From an uncultured Myxococcales bacterium (lineage in GTDB: Bacteria; Myxococcota_A; UBA9042), in NCBI GenBank assembly GCA_903917305.1, contig CAIXAA010000122.1:1-5114 (forward strand): a stretch of DNA of 5,114 nt, read 5' to 3'. The notes under the pieces were generated by a model. That model was not told the origin of the DNA, searched no databases, and saw only the letters and a program-made list of their open reading frames with translations. The position numbers were made by a program, and so were the translations under genes. Every line of letters begins with the position of its first letter. Position 1 is the first letter of the stretch. This document shows, piece by piece, positions 1-5,114 of this stretch.

Positions 1-291
1 GGGCTGCTCGACGCAGTACTCGTTCGCCCCGCACGTGACCTTGAGGTGCCAGTAGCCGTTGGGCGTGGCGCCGGTCGCTGCGGCGGTGCAGACCATGCGG
101 TTTTGCTGGACGGGCGGCCCGGGGACGATGTGGCAGCCTTCGTTCGCCTGCTCCAGGACGCAGCCCTGGCCTTCCGGTCCGCCGACCAGGGCCGCGGCCG
201 CCCCACCGTTTGTCGACGAACAGGCCAAGGCGCACAGGCCCAGCGCGAGCGCTGCGGCCTTCAACAGATTGAAATGACAACTGCAGTTCAT
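1..291 (-). CDS. Cysteine-rich lipoprotein, partial (C-terminus beyond the left edge)
   Basis: The frame opens with ATG at 291-289 and stays open for 97 codons to the window edge. The first residues form a lipoprotein signal peptide: a short N-region, a hydrophobic core at about residues 9-22, and the lipobox A-L-A-C with the predicted lipidated Cys24, followed by S-S-T-N-G-G. The mature part seen so far has five cysteines (44, 53, 68, 87, 93), consistent with disulfide bonding outside the cytoplasm. A Gly/Ala-rich tether (about 29-43) precedes the first of them. The start is supported by GGAGAG at 302-297, about five to seven bases upstream, and by codons that mostly end in G or C. I recognise no family. 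The gene lies 261 bases downstream of the VWA lipoprotein on the same strand, so the two may act together at the envelope; that is inference. The lipoprotein assignment is firm and the function is unknown. Confidence 0.75.
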   Translation of the reverse strand, partial: MNCSCHFNLLKAAALALGLCALACSSTNGGAAAALVGGPEGQGCVLEQANEGCHIVPGPPVQQNRMVCTAAATGATPNGYWHLKVTCGANEYCVEQP

Positions 292-296
292 CGGAT

Positions 297-302
297 CTCT
301 CC
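297..302 (-). promoter_or_regulatory. Ribosome binding site of the cysteine-rich lipoprotein
   Basis: The minus strand reads GGAGAG here, about five bases before the ATG at 291. It supports that start for a gene that lacks a stop codon in the window. Confidence 0.6.
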
Positions 303-443
303 ACCGCACAGCTGCTCGCGCAGGCGCGGATTGCAGGGTGGCTTCTGGCCGCCCGGTTCGGCTTGACGGTCGTGGCTCCTGCTCGGCATCGGCAGGCGGC
401 GAGCGGTCATGGTCGGCGGCCCAGACTGGCATACGGAGCGGTT

Positions 444-470
444 CTTCGAGCGCAACCGCGCTACTCGAAG
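444..470. repeat. Inverted repeat / hairpin, possible terminator
   Basis: CTTCGAG (444-450) pairs with CTCGAAG (464-470). The stem can extend inward through CGC (451-453) and GCG (458-460) around an AACC loop, leaving a three-base bulge: about ten base pairs in all. It lies 83 bases after the VWA stop codon. No T-run follows on either strand, so it is not a classical intrinsic terminator. It could be a U-tract-less terminator, an RNA-stabilising stem or a protein site. Confidence 0.35.
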
Positions 471-552
471 GGCCAAAAGGCTACTCGGCGGCCACGTTGT
501 CCGCAAGGTGTGCCTGCGGTTGACCGGTCGTCAGCGGCGCAGGTCGCGCTCG

Positions 553-2313
553 CTACGGTGCCGCAGGTGACGCGATCGCCGTCTTGAGTGCCGCAACCAG
601 CTGCGACGCATCGTCAAAGCCCGGCGCCAGGTCGTAGGTCGCGAGTTCCTCAGCCGAAAACGCCGCCTTCTCTTCGGCAACCAGCGCCGTCGCCGCGTCC
701 AGCTCCGCCTGGGCCGCCGCCACATCCGTCACCGCCAGCGTCGTCGCCTTGTCCAGCGCCCGCCCGACCTGCAGCAGCGTGAACGCGCGACGCACGATGG
801 GGCTGGCGAAGTACATCCAGCCGCCATCCGGCACCGCCACCACGCCCGGGACCGACACCGGCACCGTGAACTGCTCCTGCGTCTTCTCCTTGGCGAGCGC
901 GTATCCGTAGGAGATTTCAGCCAGAAGCAGGCCCTGGAGCTGTTCGACCTGCGTCCCCTCGGGCGCCAGCAAGCGCACCATCACAAGGCCGTTCTTCTTG
1001 GACGCGAACAGCGTCGGCAGCGCCGCCGGCGGCGTCGTCGTGCCCGGGTCGGGAATGGCCGGCGCGTCCTTCTTCGGGCCGGTCACCGTGATTTCGCCGT
1101 CCTTCTCCACCCAGTCGAAGCCGTAGATCTGGTCGACCTTCCAGCCGCTGGCCAACTTGAACTTGATCCAAAGGTTCGAGGCGACCGGCAGGAGCATCGT
1201 CTCGAGATCGTTGAGGAAGACCTCCTTGGCGTGCGCCGCGTCCTGGGCGAACCAGGCGGTGCCGTCGCCCTGCTGCGCGACCTGGTTCATCAGGTTGGGG
1301 TCGAAGTCGAAGCCCACGCCCACGGTCGAGGTGCTGCAACCGGTCTTGGCGGCCTGCGCGGCGAGCTGGATGATGGCGGCCGAGCTCGTGTTGCCCTCCG
1401 TGGGCTGGCCGTCGGACAGGATGATGACGCGGTGAAAAGCGTAGTCCGCGCCGGCCGTCTTGCATTGCGCGAGGCCTTCCTGCAGGCCGCCGAAGAAGTC
1501 GGTGCCGCCGTCGGCGGTGATGGCGTCGACCTTGGCGGTGATCGCGGGAAGATCCTTCAAATCCCAGTCCTTGGCCGGCCAGTCGGTGCGGACGTCGCTG
1601 GAGAACGACACCACCGACAAGCGCGTGCCGACAGGCAGTTGCGCCAGGAGCGCCTGGATGCCTGCGTGGACATAGGCAATCTTGTCGCCCTGCATCGAGC
1701 CCGAGCGGTCGATCACCAGTGTCAACGCGACCTTGGCGCTGACGTCAGCCAGGCTCTTGCCGCTGTTGAGGCCAATCTGCAGCGCCACCTCGGGCTTGGC
1801 GGCGCCGGCAGGCTGCAGCAAGGCGGCCATCGCGTGCAGGTCGACGCTGCGCGCCGGATCGGGCTTGGGCAGCACGGTGTCGTGCTCGTTGAGCCAGCCT
1901 TCCAGCGTCATGTCGCCGGGCTTGGGCAGCTGCTTGGCGCCGACCTTCATGCGGAAGTAGGCGATATCTTGGGGGCCGCCGGGCTTGAGACCGATGCCCG
2001 TGTCGCTGGCGCCGCTAGCCGGTCCCATCACGCCGCCGCCGCTCTTGCCGCTGGCGTCGGCGGAGGAGGTATCGGCGGAAGCGGAGGCATCAGCGCCGGC
2101 GAAGCCGGTCTGCGAAGGCGATGCGCTGACGTCCTTGGCGGCATAGGCCCCGTTTGGCGTGCCACTGGCGTCGTCCGCGGCTGTGCCGAGGGCGCCGGCA
2201 GACGTGCTGGTGCCGGCAGCACAGGCAGATGCACCGAAAGCGAGCGCTATCAGCAGCGACCAGCCGAGGCGGCGCAACGGGAACGGGCGGCTGGGAATCG
2301 GGGTGGCGTGCAT
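553..2313 (-). CDS. VWA-domain lipoprotein, 586 aa
   Basis: This is a predicted envelope lipoprotein that binds a ligand or partner through a metal-dependent von Willebrand factor A domain. Residues 1-30 form a signal peptide (two Arg, then a hydrophobic core at about 18-27) ending in A-S-A-C, with Cys31 as the lipidation site. Residues 32-100 are a low-complexity Ala/Ser/Gly/Asp linker, fitting a flexible tether. The VWA domain spans about 196-375 with a complete MIDAS site: DRSGS (Asp202, Ser204, Ser206), Thr271 in ADGGTDF, and Asp301 in LSDGQPTEG. Cys284 and Cys326 could form a disulfide. A beta-rich region follows (about 378-505), interrupted by a Pro/Thr-rich insert near 420-434. The C-terminus is mostly helical (about 505-580). 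The ATG is set by GGAGGAG four bases upstream, and a sigma-54-type promoter lies about 50 bases upstream. The domain call is firm from motifs. The partner is unknown, and the class includes adhesion, protein-complex and metal-linked roles. Confidence 0.9.
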   Translation of the reverse strand: MHATPIPSRPFPLRRLGWSLLIALAFGASACAAGTSTSAGALGTAADDASGTPNGAYAAKDVSASPSQTGFAGADASASADTSSADASGKSGGGVMGPASGASDTGIGLKPGGPQDIAYFRMKVGAKQLPKPGDMTLEGWLNEHDTVLPKPDPARSVDLHAMAALLQPAGAAKPEVALQIGLNSGKSLADVSAKVALTLVIDRSGSMQGDKIAYVHAGIQALLAQLPVGTRLSVVSFSSDVRTDWPAKDWDLKDLPAITAKVDAITADGGTDFFGGLQEGLAQCKTAGADYAFHRVIILSDGQPTEGNTSSAAIIQLAAQAAKTGCSTSTVGVGFDFDPNLMNQVAQQGDGTAWFAQDAAHAKEVFLNDLETMLLPVASNLWIKFKLASGWKVDQIYGFDWVEKDGEITVTGPKKDAPAIPDPGTTTPPAALPTLFASKKNGLVMVRLLAPEGTQVEQLQGLLLAEISYGYALAKEKTQEQFTVPVSVPGVVAVPDGGWMYFASPIVRRAFTLLQVGRALDKATTLAVTDVAAAQAELDAATALVAEEKAAFSAEELATYDLAPGFDDASQLVAALKTAIASPAAP

Positions 2314-2315
2314 GG

Positions 2316-2322
2316 CTCCTCC
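2316..2322 (-). promoter_or_regulatory. Ribosome binding site of the VWA lipoprotein gene
   Basis: The minus strand reads GGAGGAG, ending two bases before the ATG. The GGAGG core lies four bases upstream of the start. This near-consensus Shine-Dalgarno fixes the start at 2313 and predicts efficient translation. Confidence 0.8.
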
Positions 2323-2362
2323 AGGGCAACGGCGCGGTCAGCGCGGATGGAGCTTGACCGTG

Positions 2363-2380
2363 AAGCAAGACGGATGCCAA
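2363..2380 (-). promoter_or_regulatory. Sigma-54 (RpoN) -24/-12 promoter for the VWA lipoprotein gene
   Basis: The minus strand reads TTGGCATCCGTCTTGCTT. The known sigma-54 consensus is TGGCAC(G)-N4-TTGC(A/T), with exactly ten bases between the invariant GG and GC. Here TGGCA and TTGCT match and the GG-to-GC spacing is exactly ten; the two bases after TGGCA differ from consensus. Transcription would start near 2353, giving a leader of about 40 bases that includes the ribosome binding site. Orientation, spacing and distance to the gene all fit. Such promoters need an AAA+ enhancer-binding activator, which is not in this window. The prediction rests on motif match only. Confidence 0.6.
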
Positions 2381-2447
2381 GCCGTCCATTCATCGACAAC
2401 AGATGGATTGTGCGAATGAAATTCTGAACGGCGAGCCGCCGGCATGG

Positions 2448-2465
2448 CCGCCTGGCTGCAGGCGG
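2448..2465. terminator. Strong stem-loop between pgm and the VWA gene
   Basis: CCGCCTG (2448-2454) and CAGGCGG (2459-2465) form a perfect seven-base-pair GC-rich stem around a four-base loop. It begins 58 bases after the pgm stop in the direction of transcription. It has no downstream T-run, so it is at best a U-tract-less terminator. It also lies roughly 95-110 bases upstream of the predicted sigma-54 start site, where an activator could bind. Confidence 0.35.
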
Positions 2466-2478
2466 GATGTCGATATTT

Positions 2479-2493
2479 TCCACATGCCGTGGA
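2479..2493. repeat. Inverted repeat, candidate activator-binding site
   Basis: TCCAC-ATGCC-GTGGA is a five-base dyad with a five-base centre, flanked by AT-rich sequence. Its centre lies about 133 bases upstream of the predicted sigma-54 transcription start. Enhancer-binding proteins usually bind dyads at this kind of distance. It could equally be a weak hairpin downstream of pgm. Confidence 0.3.
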
Positions 2494-2504
2494 TTTCTAC
2501 ATCA

Positions 2505-2523
2505 CGCGGCCGCGGCGATCGCC
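2505..2523. repeat. Two adjoining 10-bp palindromes after the pgm stop
   Basis: CGCGGCCGCG (2505-2514) and GGCGATCGCC (2514-2523) are perfect palindromes sharing one base. The second directly abuts the pgm stop codon at 2524-2526. They may fold at the 3' end of the pgm transcript. Short GC palindromes also arise by chance in a GC-rich genome. Confidence 0.3.
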
Positions 2524-4155
2524 TCACGCCAATGCGACGCGGACCATCTGTCGTGCGTCGTCCACGACGGCCTGCAGATGCGCGGGGCTGACGAAACTCT
2601 CGGCGTAGATCTTGTAGATGTCCTCGGTGCCCGACGGGCGGGCGGCGAACCAGCCGTTGTCCGTCGTCACCTTGAGGCCGCCGATCGCGGCGTTGTTCCC
2701 GGGAGCGCTCGTGAGCTTGGCCGTGATGGCCTCGCCGGCCAAGGTGGCGGCTGTGACCCGCTCCGCGGTCAGTCGTGCGAAAGCGGCCTTCTCCGCTCCG
2801 CAAACCGGGCTGTCGATGCGGGTGTAGAAGGGGGCGCCGTACTTCGCCGCGAGCTCCTGGTAGAGCCGCCCGGGGTCCTTGCCCGTGACGGCGGTCATCT
2901 CGGCCGCCAGCAACCCCAGGAGGATGCCGTCCTTGTCCGTGGTCCAGACCGTGCCGTCGCGGCACAGGAAGGAGGCGCCGGCGCTCTCCTCGCCGCCAAA
3001 GCACAAGGTCCCTGTCAGCAGGCCAGTGCAGAACCACTTGAAGCCCACGGGCACTTCGACGACCTTGCGGCCCAGGCCGCCGACCACGCGATCGATCAGG
3101 GCGGAGCTGACCAGCGTCTTGCCGACGGCGGCCGTGCTGGGCCACTGCGGCCGATGCGCCAGCAAATAGGCAATGGCCACAGCCAGATAGTGGTTGGGAT
3201 TCATCAGGCCCACCGACGGCGCGACGATGCCGTGGCGGTCCACATCGGCGTCGTTGCCCCACGCGACATCGAACCTGTCCTTGAGCTGCACCAGCGAAGC
3301 CATGGCGTAAGGGCTGGAGCAGTCCATGCGGATCCTGCCGTCGTGATCCAAGGGCATGAAGGCGAAGGCAGGATCGACGCCCGGGTTCACGACTTCGAGA
3401 TCCAGGCCGTATTTCTGGGCAATCGGCTTCCAATAGGCCACGGCTGCGCCGCCCATGGGATCGACGCCGATCTTCACCCCTGCGGCGCGGATGGCGGCCA
3501 TGTCGATGACGTCTTCCAGCGCGTCGACATAAGGCGTCATCAGGTCCACGGCTTGCGTGGTCGGCGCGGATTGGGCTTCGTCCCAGGCCAGTCGTTTCAC
3601 CCCGACATTGCCTGCGGCCATCAGGTCGTTGGCGCGGCGTTCGATCCAACCGGTGACGTCGGTGTCGGCCGGGCCGCCCGAGGGCGGGTTGTACTTCATG
3701 CCGCCGTCTGCGGGCGGGTTGTGGGAGGGCGTGAGGAGGATGCCGTCGGCCTTCGCCGAAGCGCTCCGGTTGTGCACCAGGATGGAGCGCGAGACGACCG
3801 GTGTCGGCGTGAAGCCTCCGTCCGCCTGCATCCGCACTTCCACCCCGTTGGCGGCCAGCACGGCGAGGCACGTGCGCTGGGCCGGCGCCGACAGGGCGTG
3901 CGTGTCCATGCCCAGGAACAAGGGGCCGGTGATGCCATGCGCCGCGCGGAAGTCGCACACCGCCTGGCTGATGGCCAGGACATGCGCTTCGTTGAAGCTG
4001 CGTTTGAAGGCGCTCCCCCTGTGGCCGCTGGTGCCGAAGGCCACGCGCTGCGCGGGATCCTTCGGGTCCGGCGGATCGCGATAGGCGCTGAGCAGGGCGG
4101 CGATGTCGGTCAGGCTTTCGGCAGGTGCCAGGTGTCCAGCGAGGGCGTGGGTCAT
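2524..4155 (-). CDS. pgm: Phosphoglucomutase, alpha-D-glucose phosphate-specific
   Basis: This cytoplasmic enzyme interconverts alpha-D-glucose-1-phosphate and glucose-6-phosphate through a phosphoserine and a glucose-1,6-bisphosphate intermediate. It feeds glycogen, UDP-glucose and surface polysaccharide synthesis. At 543 residues it matches the E. coli Pgm length (about 546) and is collinear with it as I remember that sequence. Motifs in order: GTSGHRG at 41-47; TPSHNPP with catalytic Ser144; the metal loop NDADVDRHG with Asp302, Asp304 and Asp306; GFKWF at 371-375; the sugar-binding loop GGEESAG at 387-393; and the phosphate-binding loop RPSGTED at 506-512. All key residues are present, so it should be active. 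I chose the ATG at 4155 because it gives the family length and has GGAG six bases upstream. The frame stays open upstream to an ATG at 4638, but that extension has no place in the family. Phosphomannomutase is less likely, given the collinearity with Pgm. Confidence 0.96.
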   Translation of the reverse strand: MTHALAGHLAPAESLTDIAALLSAYRDPPDPKDPAQRVAFGTSGHRGSAFKRSFNEAHVLAISQAVCDFRAAHGITGPLFLGMDTHALSAPAQRTCLAVLAANGVEVRMQADGGFTPTPVVSRSILVHNRSASAKADGILLTPSHNPPADGGMKYNPPSGGPADTDVTGWIERRANDLMAAGNVGVKRLAWDEAQSAPTTQAVDLMTPYVDALEDVIDMAAIRAAGVKIGVDPMGGAAVAYWKPIAQKYGLDLEVVNPGVDPAFAFMPLDHDGRIRMDCSSPYAMASLVQLKDRFDVAWGNDADVDRHGIVAPSVGLMNPNHYLAVAIAYLLAHRPQWPSTAAVGKTLVSSALIDRVVGGLGRKVVEVPVGFKWFCTGLLTGTLCFGGEESAGASFLCRDGTVWTTDKDGILLGLLAAEMTAVTGKDPGRLYQELAAKYGAPFYTRIDSPVCGAEKAAFARLTAERVTAATLAGEAITAKLTSAPGNNAAIGGLKVTTDNGWFAARPSGTEDIYKIYAESFVSPAHLQAVVDDARQMVRVALA

Positions 4156-4161
4156 GCGTTG

Positions 4162-4165
4162 CTCC
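4162..4165 (-). promoter_or_regulatory. Ribosome binding site of pgm
   Basis: The minus strand reads GGAG six bases before the ATG at 4155. This decides the pgm start against the longer in-frame alternative beginning at 4638. Confidence 0.65.
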
Positions 4166-4404
4166 GTGTCGCGTCCTGGCCAAAGCGTACACCGCTGCCA
4201 GGACGAGCGACAAGCATGACCTGCAGTCGCATGGCCGCAGCCGGCGTCAACGCCATCGTCGCTGGCTTGGGTCCGCGGCCCGAACTGCCGGCCTGGCGGC
4301 CCTTGGTGCGGACTTGCACCCAAGCCCGTGGTTGCGGTGAGTCCCAATTCCAGTCGAGGTACTCCGGCGAATCTCCACGGCGGACGCTCGCCGACTTCCC
4401 CACT

Positions 4405-4638
4405 AGCAAGCGCTTTCTCCGCGCACGCGGTGGCCAGCACCGCGAGGATGGACGATGCCAAGCCCGCGCACGCGATTGGCGCGTAGTCCAAATGGCGGCC
4501 CAGCGCATGGCCCAACATCACGAGCGGGATCTGGAAGAAGAGACCGAACACGCCGAAAACCGTGAGGCCGACCGCACATGCGACGGCGGCGCACGACAGG
4601 ACCGACCACGCCGCACGGCGCAAGTTCCTTCGGAACAT
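4405..4638 (-). CDS. Small two-helix membrane protein, 3' end unresolved
   Basis: The ATG at 4638 has GGAGG four bases upstream, and codons down to about 4400 mostly end in G or C, so this stretch looks genuinely translated. The product starts with a basic N-terminus (MFRRNLRRAAW), followed by a long hydrophobic stretch (about residues 12-42, broken by Gln37 and Pro39). A short loop with His and Arg comes next, then a second hydrophobic segment (about 53-73). It is probably an inner-membrane protein. I recognise no family. No stop follows in this frame: it continues through 4404-4156 into pgm. A TAG at 4405-4403 lies in another frame, and a third frame runs to a TGA at 4154-4152 that overlaps the pgm ATG. 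The natural end could therefore follow a frameshift, or the gene may be degraded. The end given here is where the coding signal fades, not an observed stop. Confidence 0.5.
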
Positions 4639-4641
4639 GAG

Positions 4642-4646
4642 ACCTC
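4642..4646 (-). promoter_or_regulatory. Ribosome binding site of the small membrane protein
   Basis: The minus strand reads CGGAGGTCTC directly before the ATG at 4638. GGAGG with a spacer of about four bases is the main reason to accept a gene start here. Confidence 0.55.
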
Positions 4647-4747
4647 CGATCGTCGATCAGCGGTGTTCGCGCCCTGCACGGACACATGCGGCCCTGGTCA
4701 AGCGAATCAGGCAAGAGTTCAATTCTGCCGGCTTTCAGCGTAAGGCT

Positions 4748-4776
4748 CGAATAGCATATTTCTATCCATTTGTCAA
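4748..4776 (-). promoter_or_regulatory. Sigma-70-type promoter upstream of the membrane protein and pgm
   Basis: On the minus strand a perfect TTGACA (-35, 4776-4771) is followed by a 17-base spacer and TATTCG (-10, 4753-4748). A TG at the extended -10 position, giving TGCTATTCG, compensates for the weak -10. The surroundings are the most AT-rich part of the window. Predicted transcription starts near 4741, about 100 bases before the ATG at 4638. It would drive the small membrane protein gene and probably pgm. Confidence 0.5.
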
Positions 4777-4916
4777 AGGTGGACGTCGAACACGGGGGCG
4801 TCGCTGGTGGCACAGCCGGTGCAGTGCGGGCTGGTGCCCGGGCGCTCTGCGCTGGCCCTCGCGCTTGCGCGCATGACCATCAAATTCGGACGCAAATCAG
4901 GAAACCACCAACAAAT

Positions 4917-5114
4917 TCAATCTTGACCGGGGTCGGAGACAGGCGTAGCCTCCTTCAAGAACAGCCCGAACAACAGAGCCCCCTGGCCATCCTTGGCGTC
5001 GGCGAACCCGGCGCCATCGCAAAGGAAGCCGTGCGCTCCTGGAGCGCCTGCGCCCCGACCAGCCCGCCGCGTTGGGCCACGCGGGAATGGGGACACCGCG
5101 GAGGGTGAATGGAC
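4917..5114 (-). CDS. Possible C-terminal end of a gene entering from the right (doubtful)
   Basis: The minus-strand frame is open from the window edge for 65 codons and ends with TGA at 4919-4917. The first half is Pro/Arg/Gly-rich and unconvincing. The second half (HGFLCDGAGFADAKDG, LLFGLFLKEA) looks somewhat more protein-like, and many codons end in G or C. I recognise no domain. It stops where the sequence turns AT-rich, as a gene end would. It may equally be a chance open frame in GC-rich DNA. Confidence 0.22.
   Translation of the reverse strand, partial: VHSPSAVSPFPRGPTRRAGRGAGAPGAHGFLCDGAGFADAKDGQGALLFGLFLKEATPVSDPGQD

Larger units (their letters stand above)
292..552. other. Intergenic spacer between the two lipoprotein genes
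   Basis: These 261 bases separate the VWA gene stop from the start of the cysteine-rich lipoprotein. I see one hairpin (444-470) and a direct repeat, GCTACTCG at 460-467 and 480-487. I see no convincing -35/-10 or -24/-12 promoter. A minus-strand frame from a TTG at 506 ends with TGA at 290-288, overlapping the lipoprotein ATG. Its Arg/Pro-rich product has no recognisable character, and I do not call it a gene. The downstream gene may be transcribed from the VWA promoter or from a promoter I cannot see. Confidence 0.5.
4639..5114. other. Mostly non-coding right-hand region
   Basis: Apart from the promoter at 4748-4776 I see no well-supported gene. Plus- and minus-strand frames here have no recognisable domains, no good ribosome binding sites and mixed third-position base use. 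AT-rich patches at about 4710-4780 and 4880-4925 fit intergenic DNA. A minus-strand frame entering from the right edge stops at 4917 and is listed separately. Confidence 0.5.

Noticed and set aside
288..506. Minus-strand frame in the spacer ending in TGA that overlaps the lipoprotein ATG
   Set aside because: The ATGA overlap is suggestive, but the start is TTG, no ribosome binding site is seen, and the Arg/Pro-rich product has no character.
1231..2427. 398-codon plus-strand open frame antisense to the VWA gene
   Set aside because: It is a shadow of a GC-rich minus-strand gene. The product is Arg/Ala/Gly-rich with no domain, and the minus frame has clear VWA motifs.
2390..4213. 607-codon minus-strand frame overlapping pgm
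   Set aside because: It is an alternative-frame shadow of pgm with very high Arg content. Pgm motifs occupy the other frame throughout.
4184..4213. Weak -35/-10 (TTGTCG, 18 bases, TACGCT) just upstream of pgm on the minus strand
   Set aside because: The match is too poor for a call in GC-rich DNA, especially with a better promoter at 4748-4776.
4325..4375. Possible tRNA: the minus-strand translation contains GVPRLELG, a peptide often produced when a tRNA T-arm is translated
   Set aside because: I could not find a T-arm with a proper TTCGA loop or a cloverleaf in the sequence to its left, so no tRNA is called.
4152..4508. 118-codon minus-strand frame ending in a TGA that overlaps the pgm ATG
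   Set aside because: Its upstream half overlaps the better-supported membrane protein frame and it has no ribosome binding site. Only its last third could be real, as a frameshifted tail, and I cannot show that.
2467..4743. 758-codon plus-strand open frame antisense to pgm
   Set aside because: Long antisense frames are expected opposite genes with high G+C at third codon positions. It spans two genes and an intergenic region and shows no recognisable motif.
4770..5108. 112-codon plus-strand frame starting at TTG
   Set aside because: It has no ribosome binding site and no domain, its composition is mixed across an AT-rich patch, and the start falls inside the predicted minus-strand promoter.

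Overview
The window is GC-rich throughout, roughly two thirds G+C by eye. Every gene I can support lies on the minus strand. Bacterial lipoprotein signal peptides, strong Shine-Dalgarno sequences, a sigma-54-type promoter and a proteobacterial-type phosphoglucomutase suggest a high-GC Gram-negative bacterium, either a proteobacterium or a member of Myxococcota. I cannot name the genus. I see no mobile element, CRISPR array, rRNA or tRNA.

Layout in the direction of minus-strand transcription, from the right edge leftward: (1) 5114-4639 is mostly non-coding. It holds a weak partial reading frame at the edge and a good sigma-70-type promoter at 4748-4776. (2) A small membrane protein gene starts at 4638 behind a strong ribosome binding site. 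Its coding character fades near 4400, and its frame has no stop before it runs into the next gene. (3) pgm, the alpha-D-glucose phosphate-specific phosphoglucomutase, occupies 4155-2524. It is complete, with all catalytic motifs intact. (4) A 210-base spacer (2523-2314) holds adjacent palindromes, a strong stem-loop, an inverted repeat and a near-consensus -24/-12 sigma-54 promoter. (5) A 586-residue lipoprotein with a von Willebrand factor A (VWA) domain occupies 2313-553. (6) A 261-base spacer carries one hairpin. (7) A cysteine-rich lipoprotein starts at 291 and runs off the left edge. It has no stop in the window, so a simple ORF scan would miss it.

Functionally there are two parts. Pgm is housekeeping: it interconverts glucose-1-phosphate and glucose-6-phosphate and so links glycolysis to glycogen and surface polysaccharide synthesis. 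The two lipoproteins look like an envelope or surface module. One has a metal-dependent ligand-binding VWA domain on a flexible tether, and the other is small and probably disulfide-bonded. The sigma-54 promoter in front of the VWA gene suggests that this module is switched on by an enhancer-binding activator, separately from pgm. I did not find a convincing new multi-gene system. The points most worth following up are the sigma-54 control of the VWA lipoprotein, the unannotated cysteine-rich lipoprotein, and the stop-less membrane protein frame fused in phase to pgm.
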